Below are positions 6,823 to 15,100 of a stretch of 18,469 nt of DNA, one piece after another (position 1 is the first letter of the stretch; the number at the start of each line of letters is the position of its first letter). Made by a program: the position numbers and the translations under genes. The notes under the pieces were generated by a model. That model was not told the DNA's origin, searched no databases, and saw nothing but the letters and a program-made list of their open reading frames with translations. Source of the DNA: Cyanobacteria bacterium UBA8803 (GTDB taxonomy: Bacteria > Cyanobacteriota > Cyanobacteriia > Cyanobacteriales > Coleofasciculaceae); assembly GCA_003505715.1 (NCBI GenBank), contig DNXU01000588.1, forward strand, positions 7,369 through 25,837, in the 5' to 3' direction.

Positions 6823-7701
6823 CTAAGCATAAGTCCTCCTGGATTGCCCAACGTGAGTTGTCATAAAGCCACGGATATGCTCTGCGATCGCATCTCCTTC
6901 CTCTTCCAGAGCAAAATGTCCGGTATCAAGTAAATGGAACTCAATATCTTTCAGGTCGCGCTGGTAGGGATAAGCGCCTTCAGCAGGAAAGATATCGTCG
7001 TTCTTACCCCAAACAATCAAAGTCGGTGGCTGATGTCTGCGGAAATACTCCTGCCATTGTGGATAGAGCGGTGGATTGGTGCCATAGCTGTGGAACAGCG
7101 CCAGTTGAATCTCATCGTTTCCTGGGCGATCGAGAAGGGGTTGATCCATATTCCAGGTATCCGGACTGATCGCCTCAAGATTGCGAACACCGTTGGTATA
7201 TTGCCACTTTGTGGCTTCCAGGGTGAAAAGGTGTCTGAGCTTGTCAGCATTCTCAGAAGAAGGATCTTGCCAATATGCTTTGATCGGCTCCCAAAATTCG
7301 CGCAGACCTTCCTCGTAGGCATTCCCGTTTTGCACAATTAGAGCTTGCACTCGCTCTGGATATTCAGTTGCAATCCGATAGCCAACGGGCGCACCATAAT
7401 CCATCACGTAAAGGCTGTACTGCTTGAGAGCGATCGCACTAATAAACTTCTCCACGATCTCAGCCAAATGATCAAACGTGTAATCAAACTCATCCACACT
7501 TGGCATTGAACTGTTACCAAAACCCGGATAATCGGGGGCAACCAGATGGAAGCGATCAGCAAGCGCAGGTATCAGATTGCGGAACATATGAGATGAAGTC
7601 GGAAAGCCATGTAACAGCAGAATCGTTGGATTATCGCGAGAGCCAGCTTCTCGATAAAAGATATCTAAACCATCGATCGACACTGTGCGATAAGTGGTCA
7701 T
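6823..7701 (-). CDS. Alpha/beta hydrolase with Asp nucleophile (haloalkane dehalogenase / epoxide hydrolase-like)
   Basis: The product has 292 residues. The ATG at 7701 is chosen because AAGGAGT precedes it at 7 bases; an ATG 11 codons earlier lacks such a site. [15 protein letters not shown] (31-45) carries the HGxP oxyanion motif. The nucleophile elbow reads VMDYGAPVG, placing Asp101 where esterases have Ser. The acid is probably Asp235 or Asp236 (WGKNDDIFP) and the base is His262 (DTGHFALEE). An Asp nucleophile is the hallmark of haloalkane dehalogenases, fluoroacetate dehalogenases and epoxide hydrolases. I cannot separate these: the DWG of many dehalogenases is DYG here, and the halide-binding or ring-opening residues in the cap are not obvious. 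It should be soluble and cytoplasmic. The role fits detoxification in the enzyme run. Confidence 0.9.
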   Translation of the reverse strand: MTTYRTVSIDGLDIFYREAGSRDNPTILLLHGFPTSSHMFRNLIPALADRFHLVAPDYPGFGNSSMPSVDEFDYTFDHLAEIVEKFISAIALKQYSLYVMDYGAPVGYRIATEYPERVQALIVQNGNAYEEGLREFWEPIKAYWQDPSSENADKLRHLFTLEATKWQYTNGVRNLEAISPDTWNMDQPLLDRPGNDEIQLALFHSYGTNPPLYPQWQEYFRRHQPPTLIVWGKNDDIFPAEGAYPYQRDLKDIEFHLLDTGHFALEEEGDAIAEHIRGFMTTHVGQSRRTYA

Positions 7702-7896
7702 GAGATTACTCCTTGTAGGTTTATACAAACTCATTTGAGATCTAATTCGCTACCAGTCTTTTGAACATCAGTCGGATAAAACAAAGATTGGCTTGGTGGT
7801 CTCATTAACTAGAGTTCTCTCAAAGTTTTTGATGAGGATTTTACATCTCTCCATCCAAGCCTTTGACGTTTTACGGCAACTACTGATGAAGACACG

Positions 7897-8523
7897 CTAC
7901 CGCAGGAAATAGTCGCGCCAACTTTTGGGCAAGGCTTCAAGTTGAGCAGCGCGGTGAAGTAACTCTGGATTGTCTTCCTCGCGCACATAAAGTTGAGTGA
8001 TGTCGGCAACTGTGATATTGTTGTAATTTCGGCTCACCAACTCCAGAGTGTCTCCGGCTCCGACTTCGCCCTCTTGCAAAACACGGAAGTAAAATCCGGT
8101 TCGACGACTTGCAAGAAATCGTTTAACCATATCCGATCGCCCAAACCGAATCCCAAGTTTGTAGCAGGGTAGGCGAGGTTGTGTCACCATTAGTTGTACT
8201 GTGCCGATCTCAAAGCGATCGCCAATGTTCACTTCCTCTTCTTTCAGCCCAGTTGTCGTAAAATTTTCACCAAAGATGCCTAGCGGTAGCTCTGTGTCAG
8301 GCAATTCACCTCGCCAGTAATCGTAATGCTCGAACGGATAGACATAGACGGCTTTGTCTGCTCCTCCATGAACGGTTAGATCGGCTTGCCTATCACCGTC
8401 TAAATTGAGCGATCGCACCATCACCCGTTCGCTGACTGGCTCTTTGAAAATTCCAGTTGTAACTGTTTTCCCTTTCCAGGTCACTTCACGCGGAAGTCCG
8501 ACGTTGAGAGAGATGAGTTTCAT
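7897..8523 (-). CDS. MOSC-domain protein, YiiM-like
   Basis: The product has 208 residues from the ATG at 8523, with GGAG 7 bases upstream. The frame extends nine codons further but without a site. Typical MOSC/YiiM features are LNVGLPREV near the N-terminus, VHGGADKAVYVYP (51-63), GIFGENFTTTGL (82-93), IGDRFEIG, and the conserved Cys120 in QPRLPCYKLGIRFG, expected to bind molybdenum cofactor or carry the reactive sulfur. E. coli YiiM reduces N-hydroxylated compounds such as 6-N-hydroxylaminopurine, so a reductive detoxification role is plausible. The C-terminal tail (RAAQLEALPKSWRDYF) matches the usual 3-alpha extension. It lies 114 bases downstream of the GMC oxidoreductase stop codon on the same strand; the 195-base gap to the next gene shows nothing recognisable. 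Confidence 0.9.
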   Translation of the reverse strand: MKLISLNVGLPREVTWKGKTVTTGIFKEPVSERVMVRSLNLDGDRQADLTVHGGADKAVYVYPFEHYDYWRGELPDTELPLGIFGENFTTTGLKEEEVNIGDRFEIGTVQLMVTQPRLPCYKLGIRFGRSDMVKRFLASRRTGFYFRVLQEGEVGAGDTLELVSRNYNNITVADITQLYVREEDNPELLHRAAQLEALPKSWRDYFLR

Positions 8524-8637
8524 CTTTAGCTCCAAAGTTTTGGATTGCATTCAATTACGGCAGCCAACATGGGATATCGAAAAACGGAGGTTGCCGCACC
8601 CTGCTCCGGTGTTTTCTGCTGCTCAGGTGGGGTTATC

Positions 8638-10215
8638 CTAGACAGACGAATGGGCTGGGTTTTGTACGTTGTACTTGGCGAGAAGAGTTTGTCTAGTGGA
8701 ACTTGCTTTAATTAAATCCGCTGCCTTCTCACCAATCATGATGGTCGGTGCGTTCGTATTTCCAGTGGTGATCGTTGGCATGATGGAGGCATCCACAACA
8801 CGCAATCTATCAACTCCATGTACTCGTAGTTCAGGGTCTACCACCGCCATTGGGTCAGTGCCCATTTTGCAAGTGCCGACCGGATGCCACACTGTACTGC
8901 AAGTTTCCCGGACGTAAGCAACGAGTGCTGCATCGCTCTGCTTGTCGGCACCCGGAGCGATTTCCTCACCACGAAACTCATCCAAAGCACTTGCATGGAA
9001 CAAGTTACGGAGTAATTTAATTCCGACAACGAGCTTTTGCACATCAGCTTCACTTTGGAGATAGTTCATTTGAATCATCGGTGCGTCTTTGGGGTCGGGG
9101 GAACGCAAACTGACACTGCCAATGTTGTGGGGATGAGTCAAACAAACGAAACTTGTGAATCCTAAACCCGAGTGGGCATAACCAGGCGGTACCAACACAG
9201 CCGGACCGAAGAGAAACTGTAAATCTGGCGCAGCATCCAGATTCCCCTCGGTATGCAAAAACAAGCCAGCTTCACCGATACTACTGGTGCAAGCCGTGTG
9301 TAAATCCTGAGTTGCCTCGTGTGCCACGGGCACGACAGGGTGGTCTTGGAGGTTTTGACCAACACCCGGCAAATCAGCTACTACCGGAATTCCCAAGGCT
9401 TTCAGTTGTTCTGCATCCCCAATACCAGAAAGCATCAGCAGCTTGGGTGAATCGAACGCGCCAGCACTTAAAATCACTTCCTGGTTGACCCTGACTTGGT
9501 GCAGTGTACCATCGTGCAGATATTCCACACCAACCGTGCGGGTGCCCTCAAACAACAATCGAGTTACCAACGCTCCTGTCGTTACAGTTAAATTGGGACG
9601 CTGGAGAATGGGCACAAGGAAGGCAGCAGCGGCACTGTGCCGCTTACCATCCTTGATGGTTAACTGATAGAGTCCTGCACCTTCTTGCTGCATCGCATTG
9701 GCATCAGGATTGTCGTCATATCCTAGTGCCACCGCTGCGTCTACAAAGCGTTGGGATACCACAGCAGGCGCAATGAGATCGGTCACGCTCAACTCTCCAT
9801 CGGCCCCGTGAAATTCGGACGCGCCTCGTGAGGAGTGTTCCGATTTCTTGAAGTATGGCAAGACATCTTGGTAACTCCAACCGGGATTCCCCAATGACTG
9901 CCAGTGGTCATAATCGTGAGGATTGCCCCGCATATAAACCATGATATTAATCGAACTGCTACCCCCCAGGACTTTGCCACGGGGACAAAAGATTTTGCGG
10001 TTATTCAGGTAGGGTTCGGGTTCAGAGAAATATGCCCAGTCCACCTCAGAGCCTTGTAGGCTGAGGCATTCCGCCGGGATGTGAATCTCTGGTTTCGTAT
10101 CTGGGTTGCCCGCTTCGAGTAGTAACACGGTTGTGTCACTGTCTTGTGTCAGACGGTTAGCGACCACGCATCCTGCCGAACCTGCACCAATCATAATGTA
10201 GTCATAGTCAGTCAT
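8638..10215 (-). CDS. GMC-family FAD-dependent oxidoreductase (choline-dehydrogenase-like)
   Basis: The product has 525 residues, full length for the family. AGGAG lies 7 bases before the ATG. The N-terminal FAD-binding motif is GAGSAG (10-15), with the ribose-binding Glu in LLLEAG. The first GMC signature is PRGKVLGGSSSIN and the second surrounds SAGAFDSPKLLMLSGIG. Active-site residues are His444 in WHPVGTCKMG and Asn486 or Asn488 in TGNTNAPTIMIGEKAAD. It should oxidise an alcohol to an aldehyde or acid, passing electrons from FAD to oxygen or a carrier. Choline is only the best-known substrate of relatives; no betaine aldehyde dehydrogenase or transport gene is adjacent, so I would not call it betA. 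There is no Tat or Sec signal. An 18-bp hairpin separates it from the upstream cupin gene. Confidence 0.93.
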   Translation of the reverse strand: MTDYDYIMIGAGSAGCVVANRLTQDSDTTVLLLEAGNPDTKPEIHIPAECLSLQGSEVDWAYFSEPEPYLNNRKIFCPRGKVLGGSSSINIMVYMRGNPHDYDHWQSLGNPGWSYQDVLPYFKKSEHSSRGASEFHGADGELSVTDLIAPAVVSQRFVDAAVALGYDDNPDANAMQQEGAGLYQLTIKDGKRHSAAAAFLVPILQRPNLTVTTGALVTRLLFEGTRTVGVEYLHDGTLHQVRVNQEVILSAGAFDSPKLLMLSGIGDAEQLKALGIPVVADLPGVGQNLQDHPVVPVAHEATQDLHTACTSSIGEAGLFLHTEGNLDAAPDLQFLFGPAVLVPPGYAHSGLGFTSFVCLTHPHNIGSVSLRSPDPKDAPMIQMNYLQSEADVQKLVVGIKLLRNLFHASALDEFRGEEIAPGADKQSDAALVAYVRETCSTVWHPVGTCKMGTDPMAVVDPELRVHGVDRLRVVDASIMPTITTGNTNAPTIMIGEKAADLIKASSTRQTLLAKYNVQNPAHSSV

Positions 10216-10247
10216 AAGAAGCTCCTGTGTTGGTTCTGTTCATTGTT

Positions 10248-10295
10248 CCGGAACGCTGCCTACATTCTCATAGCATCATGTAGGCAGCGTTCCGG
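10248..10295. repeat. Perfect 18-bp inverted repeat overlapping the cupin stop codon
   Basis: The left arm CCGGAACGCTGCCTACAT (10248-10265) is the exact reverse complement of the right arm at 10278-10295, with a 12-base loop. The right arm codes for the last residues of the cupin (its stop codon is at 10276-10278), and the left arm lies 33 bases before the GMC start codon. No T-run follows on either strand, so it is not a standard intrinsic terminator. It may be an mRNA-processing or stabilising hairpin between two cotranscribed genes, or a dispersed palindromic element that landed at the gene end. Confidence 0.85.
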
Positions 10296-10710
10296 GAGGA
10301 CCCAGAAATTCGTCACCCATCTCAGCCGCAATGCGTTCAAATAGCGCCAGGTCTGTTGGTTCTGTCTCATCTACCGTCCCGGTTGCTGCAATCAACCGAG
10401 CAAAACCGCTGGGTGCAGCAACGACTAATGCACGCGCTGGTTTATCGCTGAGCACGCCAACGACGTGAGGAGTGCCAGGAGAAATCAAAAAGCTTTCGCC
10501 AGGGGTTAGCACAGCCTTGTTCTCACCTGCCCAGACCGTGAGATCCCCTTCCAGCACGTAGAGTTGTTCGGAATAGCGCGTGTGGCGATGGAGGGGCGTT
10601 AGTGTACCCGGAGGGTTGTAGCCCTCGATTAGATCGTACTGACCACCGGTTGTAGTGTGATCGGCAATGATGGTGATCCGATTGCCCAAAAGCCAGAAAG
10701 ATTGTGTCAT
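10276..10710 (-). CDS. Single-domain cupin protein
   Basis: The product has 144 residues. Cupin motif 1 is at PLHRHTRYSEQLYVLEGDL: His41, His43 and Glu48 are the expected metal ligands. Motif 2 is PGTPHVVGV with His82 as the fourth ligand. All four ligands being present suggests a metal-bound and possibly catalytic or sensing cupin. The tail (residues 100-144) is helical. The coding sequence ends inside a perfect 18-bp inverted repeat, so its final residues (GTLPT) are encoded by that element. AAGGAGA lies about 14 bases before the ATG, a loose spacing. Function is open: dioxygenase, isomerase and small-molecule sensor are all possible within this fold. It is the gene before the GMC oxidoreductase in the leftward run. 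Confidence 0.88.
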   Translation of the reverse strand: MTQSFWLLGNRITIIADHTTTGGQYDLIEGYNPPGTLTPLHRHTRYSEQLYVLEGDLTVWAGENKAVLTPGESFLISPGTPHVVGVLSDKPARALVVAAPSGFARLIAATGTVDETEPTDLALFERIAAEMGDEFLGPPGTLPT

Positions 10711-10809
10711 AAGATTGCTCTTTTCTCCTTGTGGATAGGTATAAAGTTGATGTTTAATAGCCTTATTAGATAGCTGCTTACCGTCTCATTTCGGGAATAG
10801 ATCGGGAAC

Positions 10810-11349
10810 TTAATGACTTGCAGTGACAATGGCTGCCATCAACTGCTCAATGTTCCAGCGACTGGTATATCGAATTCCATTAATAAACAGTGCTGGGGCA
10901 GCCGTTACTCCACTGTGTAATCCACTTTCGATATCTTGATTAATGCGCTCGATATGTACTTGACTGGATATATCTTGCAGAAATTGGGGAATATCAAGTC
11001 CTAGATTATTGGCATACTCCACAAGATGAGCGTTTCCTAACTCTTGTTGATGGGTGAACAAAATGTCATGCATTTGCCAAAACTGACCTTGGACGGCTGC
11101 CGCTTCAGCAGCTTCGGCTGCACGTTGGGAATAAGGATGTATTTGCGGCTGTGGAAAGTGGCGAAATACAAAGCATAAGTCGTATAGCTGTTGCTGGATC
11201 GCCTTGATTAATTGGTGAGCTTCGCCACAAATAGGACATTGATAGTCACCATATTCAACGAGTGCCACTGAAGCGCTCGCCAATCCCTGAATATTATCTT
11301 GTTCAGAAATTGGCACAAGCAACCGATTATAATAATCACCGAGACTCAT
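10810..11349 (-). CDS. DsbA-family thioredoxin-like oxidoreductase, cytoplasmic form
   Basis: The product has 179 residues. I use the ATG at 11349, with GAGG 5 bases upstream; a GTG two codons earlier abuts that site and leaves no spacer. The redox motif is Cys38-Pro-Ile-Cys41 in VEYGDYQCPICG, and the fold continues with VFRHFP, an inserted helical domain (AAEAAEAAAVQGQFWQMHD) and the cis-Pro loop at GVTAAPALFINGIRY. This is the Thioredoxin_4/DsbA layout. There is no signal peptide or lipobox, so it probably acts in the cytoplasm, in disulfide or thiol exchange rather than envelope protein folding. It is the first enzyme after the response-regulator gene, across a 208-base gap with repeats, and would be the nearest target for control by that regulator. 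Confidence 0.88.
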   Translation of the reverse strand: MSLGDYYNRLLVPISEQDNIQGLASASVALVEYGDYQCPICGEAHQLIKAIQQQLYDLCFVFRHFPQPQIHPYSQRAAEAAEAAAVQGQFWQMHDILFTHQQELGNAHLVEYANNLGLDIPQFLQDISSQVHIERINQDIESGLHSGVTAAPALFINGIRYTSRWNIEQLMAAIVTASH

Positions 11350-11451
11350 TGGCACCTCTTAGGAAAGGAGTGCAGCAGGTAGAGACAGATGATTGCTATA
11401 AAACATCTTTCAAAATTGGGTAAATCAATACCTCTGTGTTATCTGTTGCAT

Positions 11452-11469
11452 ACTCTCAATTTAGAGAGT
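11452..11469. repeat. Small inverted repeat upstream of the DsbA-like gene
   Basis: ACTCTC and GAGAGT are exact reverse complements around a 6-base AT-only centre (AATTTA). It lies 103 bases before the DsbA-like start codon, in the gap that should hold this gene's promoter. The length and symmetry suit an operator half-site pair, but 6-bp arms are also frequent by chance. Confidence 0.3.
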
Positions 11470-11502
11470 TAAGTCGATTTTGTCGCTGAGAAAAACTTCA
11501 GT

Positions 11503-11543
11503 TGATAAGCTGACAAATTATGCAGATGATAACCTGACAAATT
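11503..11543. promoter_or_regulatory. Tandem 17-bp direct repeats, candidate operator upstream of the DsbA-like gene
   Basis: TGATAAGCTGACAAATT (11503-11519) and TGATAACCTGACAAATT (11527-11543) match at 16 of 17 positions, with starts 24 bases apart. A shorter echo, TTTGACAGG, follows. They lie between the response-regulator stop codon (11558) and the DsbA-like start codon (11349), on the presumed promoter side of the enzyme run. Spaced direct repeats of this size are typical of protein-binding sites. Binding by the neighbouring NarL/LuxR-type regulator is a guess. Confidence 0.45.
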
Positions 11544-11557
11544 TGACAGGTATGACG

Positions 11558-12187
11558 CTACAAGCTAACAATGCCCCGCCTTAATGCAACGATCACCGCT
11601 TGAGTGCGATCCTCTACACCCAACTTACTTAAAATATGATTGATATGAAAGTTGACAGTGCGTTCAGTAATATGTAGAGCCTTGCTAATGACTTGGGTAC
11701 TCTTGCCCATTGTAATTAGTTGAAGTACCTCTAACTCGCGATCGCTTAATTCTGGACTCGTCATGCGCTCTAAGAGTTTGGCACCTACATGCGGTGGAAT
11801 GTGCTTCTGTCCTTTGTGAACGGCGCGAATAGCCCACAGCAATTCTTCTGGCTCGGCATCCTTGAGTAAATACCCTTTAGCCCCTGCTCGCAATCCCTGA
11901 TAAATATCTTCATCGCCGTCGTAGGTCGTCAACACGATGATCCGAGCCGCAGGAAACTCAGCGCAGATGGCAGTAATGGCAGCGACTCCATCCATCTGGG
12001 GCATTCGCAAGTCCATCAAAGTCACATCTGGCTGCTGTTGACGAAAGACGGCGAGTGCCTCACGACCATTCTCAGCTTGTTCAACTACAAGAATATCTGG
12101 CGCTTCTTCCAGCATCGCAACCAAGCCCTGACGCACAACCGGGTGGTCGTCTACAACCAGAATACGAATGGTATTGGGTTGGCTCAT
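11558..12187 (-). CDS. NarL/LuxR-type response regulator
   Basis: The product has 209 residues. Receiver domain 6-125: acidic pair Asp13-Asp14, phosphoacceptor Asp59 (LMDLRMPQMDG), Thr87/Thr88 and Lys109 (LLKD), all intact. A short linker leads to a LuxR-type helix-turn-helix at about 145-205 (LSDRELEVLQLITMG.ST..IS..L.ITERTVNFHI..I..KLGV). The conserved Glu-Leu-Glu-Val and TERTV recognition-helix pattern are typical. The start codon follows the kinase stop codon by 2 bases, with GGAAAAG inside the kinase 3' end, so translation is probably coupled and the two form a cognate pair. HisKA_3-type kinases are the usual partners of this regulator class, which supports the pairing. The enzyme run immediately downstream is the obvious candidate target. 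Confidence 0.95.
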   Translation of the reverse strand: MSQPNTIRILVVDDHPVVRQGLVAMLEEAPDILVVEQAENGREALAVFRQQQPDVTLMDLRMPQMDGVAAITAICAEFPAARIIVLTTYDGDEDIYQGLRAGAKGYLLKDAEPEELLWAIRAVHKGQKHIPPHVGAKLLERMTSPELSDRELEVLQLITMGKSTQVISKALHITERTVNFHINHILSKLGVEDRTQAVIVALRRGIVSL

Positions 12188-12189
12188 AA

Positions 12190-15100
12190 TTACTTTTCCT
12201 GATTCACGGACACAACAATTTCTGTCCCCTGTCCTGGGGCACTCTGGATCTCGAACTGTGCCCCAATGCGATCAGCACGTTCCGCCATCCCCAATAAACC
12301 AAAACCCTTGTGACTAGAAGAACGATTAACTGTAAATCCCTGTCCATCATCCTTGATTCGTAATATGCACTGCCTGGACTGATATATCAGTTCAACACGA
12401 ATTTCAGTTGCAGATGCATACTTTAGTGCATTAGTCAATGCTTCTTGTCCAATCCTAAGCAGATTATTTTCCACCTCAGAGGTTAGCGGATAAGGCATAC
12501 CGATGGCTTCACACATAATTGTCGTACCAGTGGATGTTTCTAGCTGGCTTGTCAGATGCTTGAAAGCGCTGAACAAATCATTATTTTCCAATAAGTATGG
12601 ACGGCGTAGCGCCTCTACAGAGCGGCGTGCCTCTGCCAGTCCAGTCCGGGCTAAGTTCTGTACTTGAGTTAGGTAAGCCTGAGCTTTTTGGGGGTCTAAC
12701 GTTATCTTGCGTTCAGCAGATCTAGCGTGAATGATAATGCCTGTAAAGGACTGTGCCAGCGTATCGTGGATTTCTCGCGCCATACGGTTGCGTTCTTCCA
12801 AAATCGAGGCTGCTTCGGCGAGTTTGCGATCGCTAATATCAAGAATCACACCCAACATTCGCACAGGTTGTCCGGCTGCATTATAAATGCCTCGACCTCT
12901 GCCAACCAACCAGTGAATACTACCATTTGGGTAGATCGCTCGATATTCAGCTTCAAAATCGGTATGAGTTGCTAGAGCTGCTGTAACAGCTTGCTCAATC
13001 CGATGAATATCTTCTGGATGAACGCGATCGCGCCATGCCTGATAGCTACTCTCAACTTCACCTGGCGCTAATCCCAGCAATCGAGCATGGTTATCGTTCC
13101 AGTCTACTGTATCCTCCACGATATTCCAGTTCCAACTGCCAATATGGGTGAAGTCCATCGTCAGCCTGCGTTGCTCTTCACTCTGCCGCAGGGCGTTTTC
13201 AACTCGCTGACGCTCTTGAATCTCCTGAGAAAGCAGCAAAGTTCGCTCAGTCACTTGCTGTTCCAACGTTCGGTTGTAATTGGCTAAGAGGTGTTCTGTT
13301 TGTTTGCGCTCGGTGATATCTTGAAAGGCTACGATCGCATAAGCCACCTTGCCCTGTTCGTCAAAAACTGGAGTCCCCCATACCTCAACTGGAATGGTTG
13401 CATTGTTTTGGCGAATATCTATATCGTCAATCGTGGTGCGTTCACCCCTCAATGCCTGAATAACTGGCAGTCTCTCAGTGGGATAGATTTGATCTGTTCC
13501 CATCACATAAAATTGATAAACCTCTGCAATTTGATCCGGTGCCACAGACGGATCGATCCCTTTGCCCATGAGCTGAATGCCCTGTCGATTGGCGTAGTAA
13601 GGGCGACCCACCGCATCGACTATACCAATTCCCACCGGAATCGCTTCTAGAAATTGAGCCATCTGACTTTCGCTAGCTTGTAGCTTTGAGTAGAGTTTTG
13701 CATTTTCAATCGCGATCGCAGCTTGAGTTGATAGCAGATGCAAAACTTGCGTTCGCGTAGCATCTCCTTCGGAGAATCGCTCTGGTGTGAATACTCCAGT
13801 TGCTAATTGATTTTCCAGATACAACACACCCACAAGCTTACTCTGGTTTAGCAAGGGTAAACACAGCAATGACTGAGTTTGGTTCTCCTGAATGTAAGGA
13901 TCGTTGATAAAATTACCTTCACCAGTTGCATCATTTAAGATGACCGATTCATGAGTCCGAATCACATACTGAATAATAGATTTGGGTAAATGATTTGCCA
14001 TTGGAATGGATTGTAGCACTTGCGTTGTACAAATCTGCTCACCATCAGACAGTTCACAGGCAGCCTCAATTCTCCATTCTCCTGAGTTTTCCAAAATCAG
14101 ATACCCGGTTTGTGCGCCAGCATTCTCAATAAGGATCTGCATCAAAGAGCGAAGTAACTGCTCTAGTTCAATTTCGCTCGAAATTGCTTGTGATGCTTTC
14201 ATTACCGTCGCTAAGTCGAAAGCAACTTGCGAGGTATTAGAGGTCGTTCCAGCAGCAGTGTGGGTTGGTATAAAATCTGTGCTGGGCGATTGGGGAAAAA
14301 ACAGGGGATAGCGAGTTTCTAAATCTTTGACCTTTGCAATTGCTCCCCAGCGTTCATAACAGTAACGGGCTTCTTTCATGTAAAGCTGGGCAAACTTTTC
14401 CAGACCTCGCGCTAGATAATGCTTAGCAGCTAATTCGTATGCTAACGCCTCTTCCTGGATATATCCGTTTTCTCTGGCTCCTTGAATCGCTTGTTCGTAG
14501 AATTTTTCTGCCTCAAGCAACTGACCCAAAACCCGTGCTTTTTCTGCCTCAACTAAATGATATTTATGCAAATAATTCATGGGCGCATAATGTGCCCAGT
14601 GTTTCATTTTTTTCTGGCTAAGGGTAACTTTTTTGAAGATTTCCGACTGCGCTTGAGCGCTACTTCCGGGATAGGTTGCAAGTCTTGTCAGAGAGTCATA
14701 AAGGTAGTAGACAGGAACAGTAGGTGTCACTCTTATTTGGCTTAAATGGCTTTCCGCTTTAGCTGAGTTTTCAACGGCCTGAGCATACTCAGAAAATAGA
14801 TAGCATAGGATAAGTTTGCTGAGAGATTCCAAAAAAATTGAGATTCTATTTAGTTCGTGTTGTGACTGCCTCTTCTCATTGTAGGCTTCGCCAATGAGAT
14901 GGGTTGGAGTGACCGAACATCCCATCAAATTTAAGACAGTTTGCTGAAATATTTGAACATGGATGAGTGCTGTTTTCTGTTGAACTTGACGACGGAGTGC
15001 TTCAGTGTATGTTCTCATCTCGCGTTCAAGTTCCACAAGTTCCTTACCGACAATAAAGGCTTGGAGACAGTAAGCGTAAGCACCGTAGGCAGCAAACTCT

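Noticed and set aside
8638..10215. Naming the GMC oxidoreductase betA (choline dehydrogenase)
   Set aside because: GMC enzymes with this layout act on many alcohols, and no betaine aldehyde dehydrogenase, transporter or betI-like regulator is adjacent.
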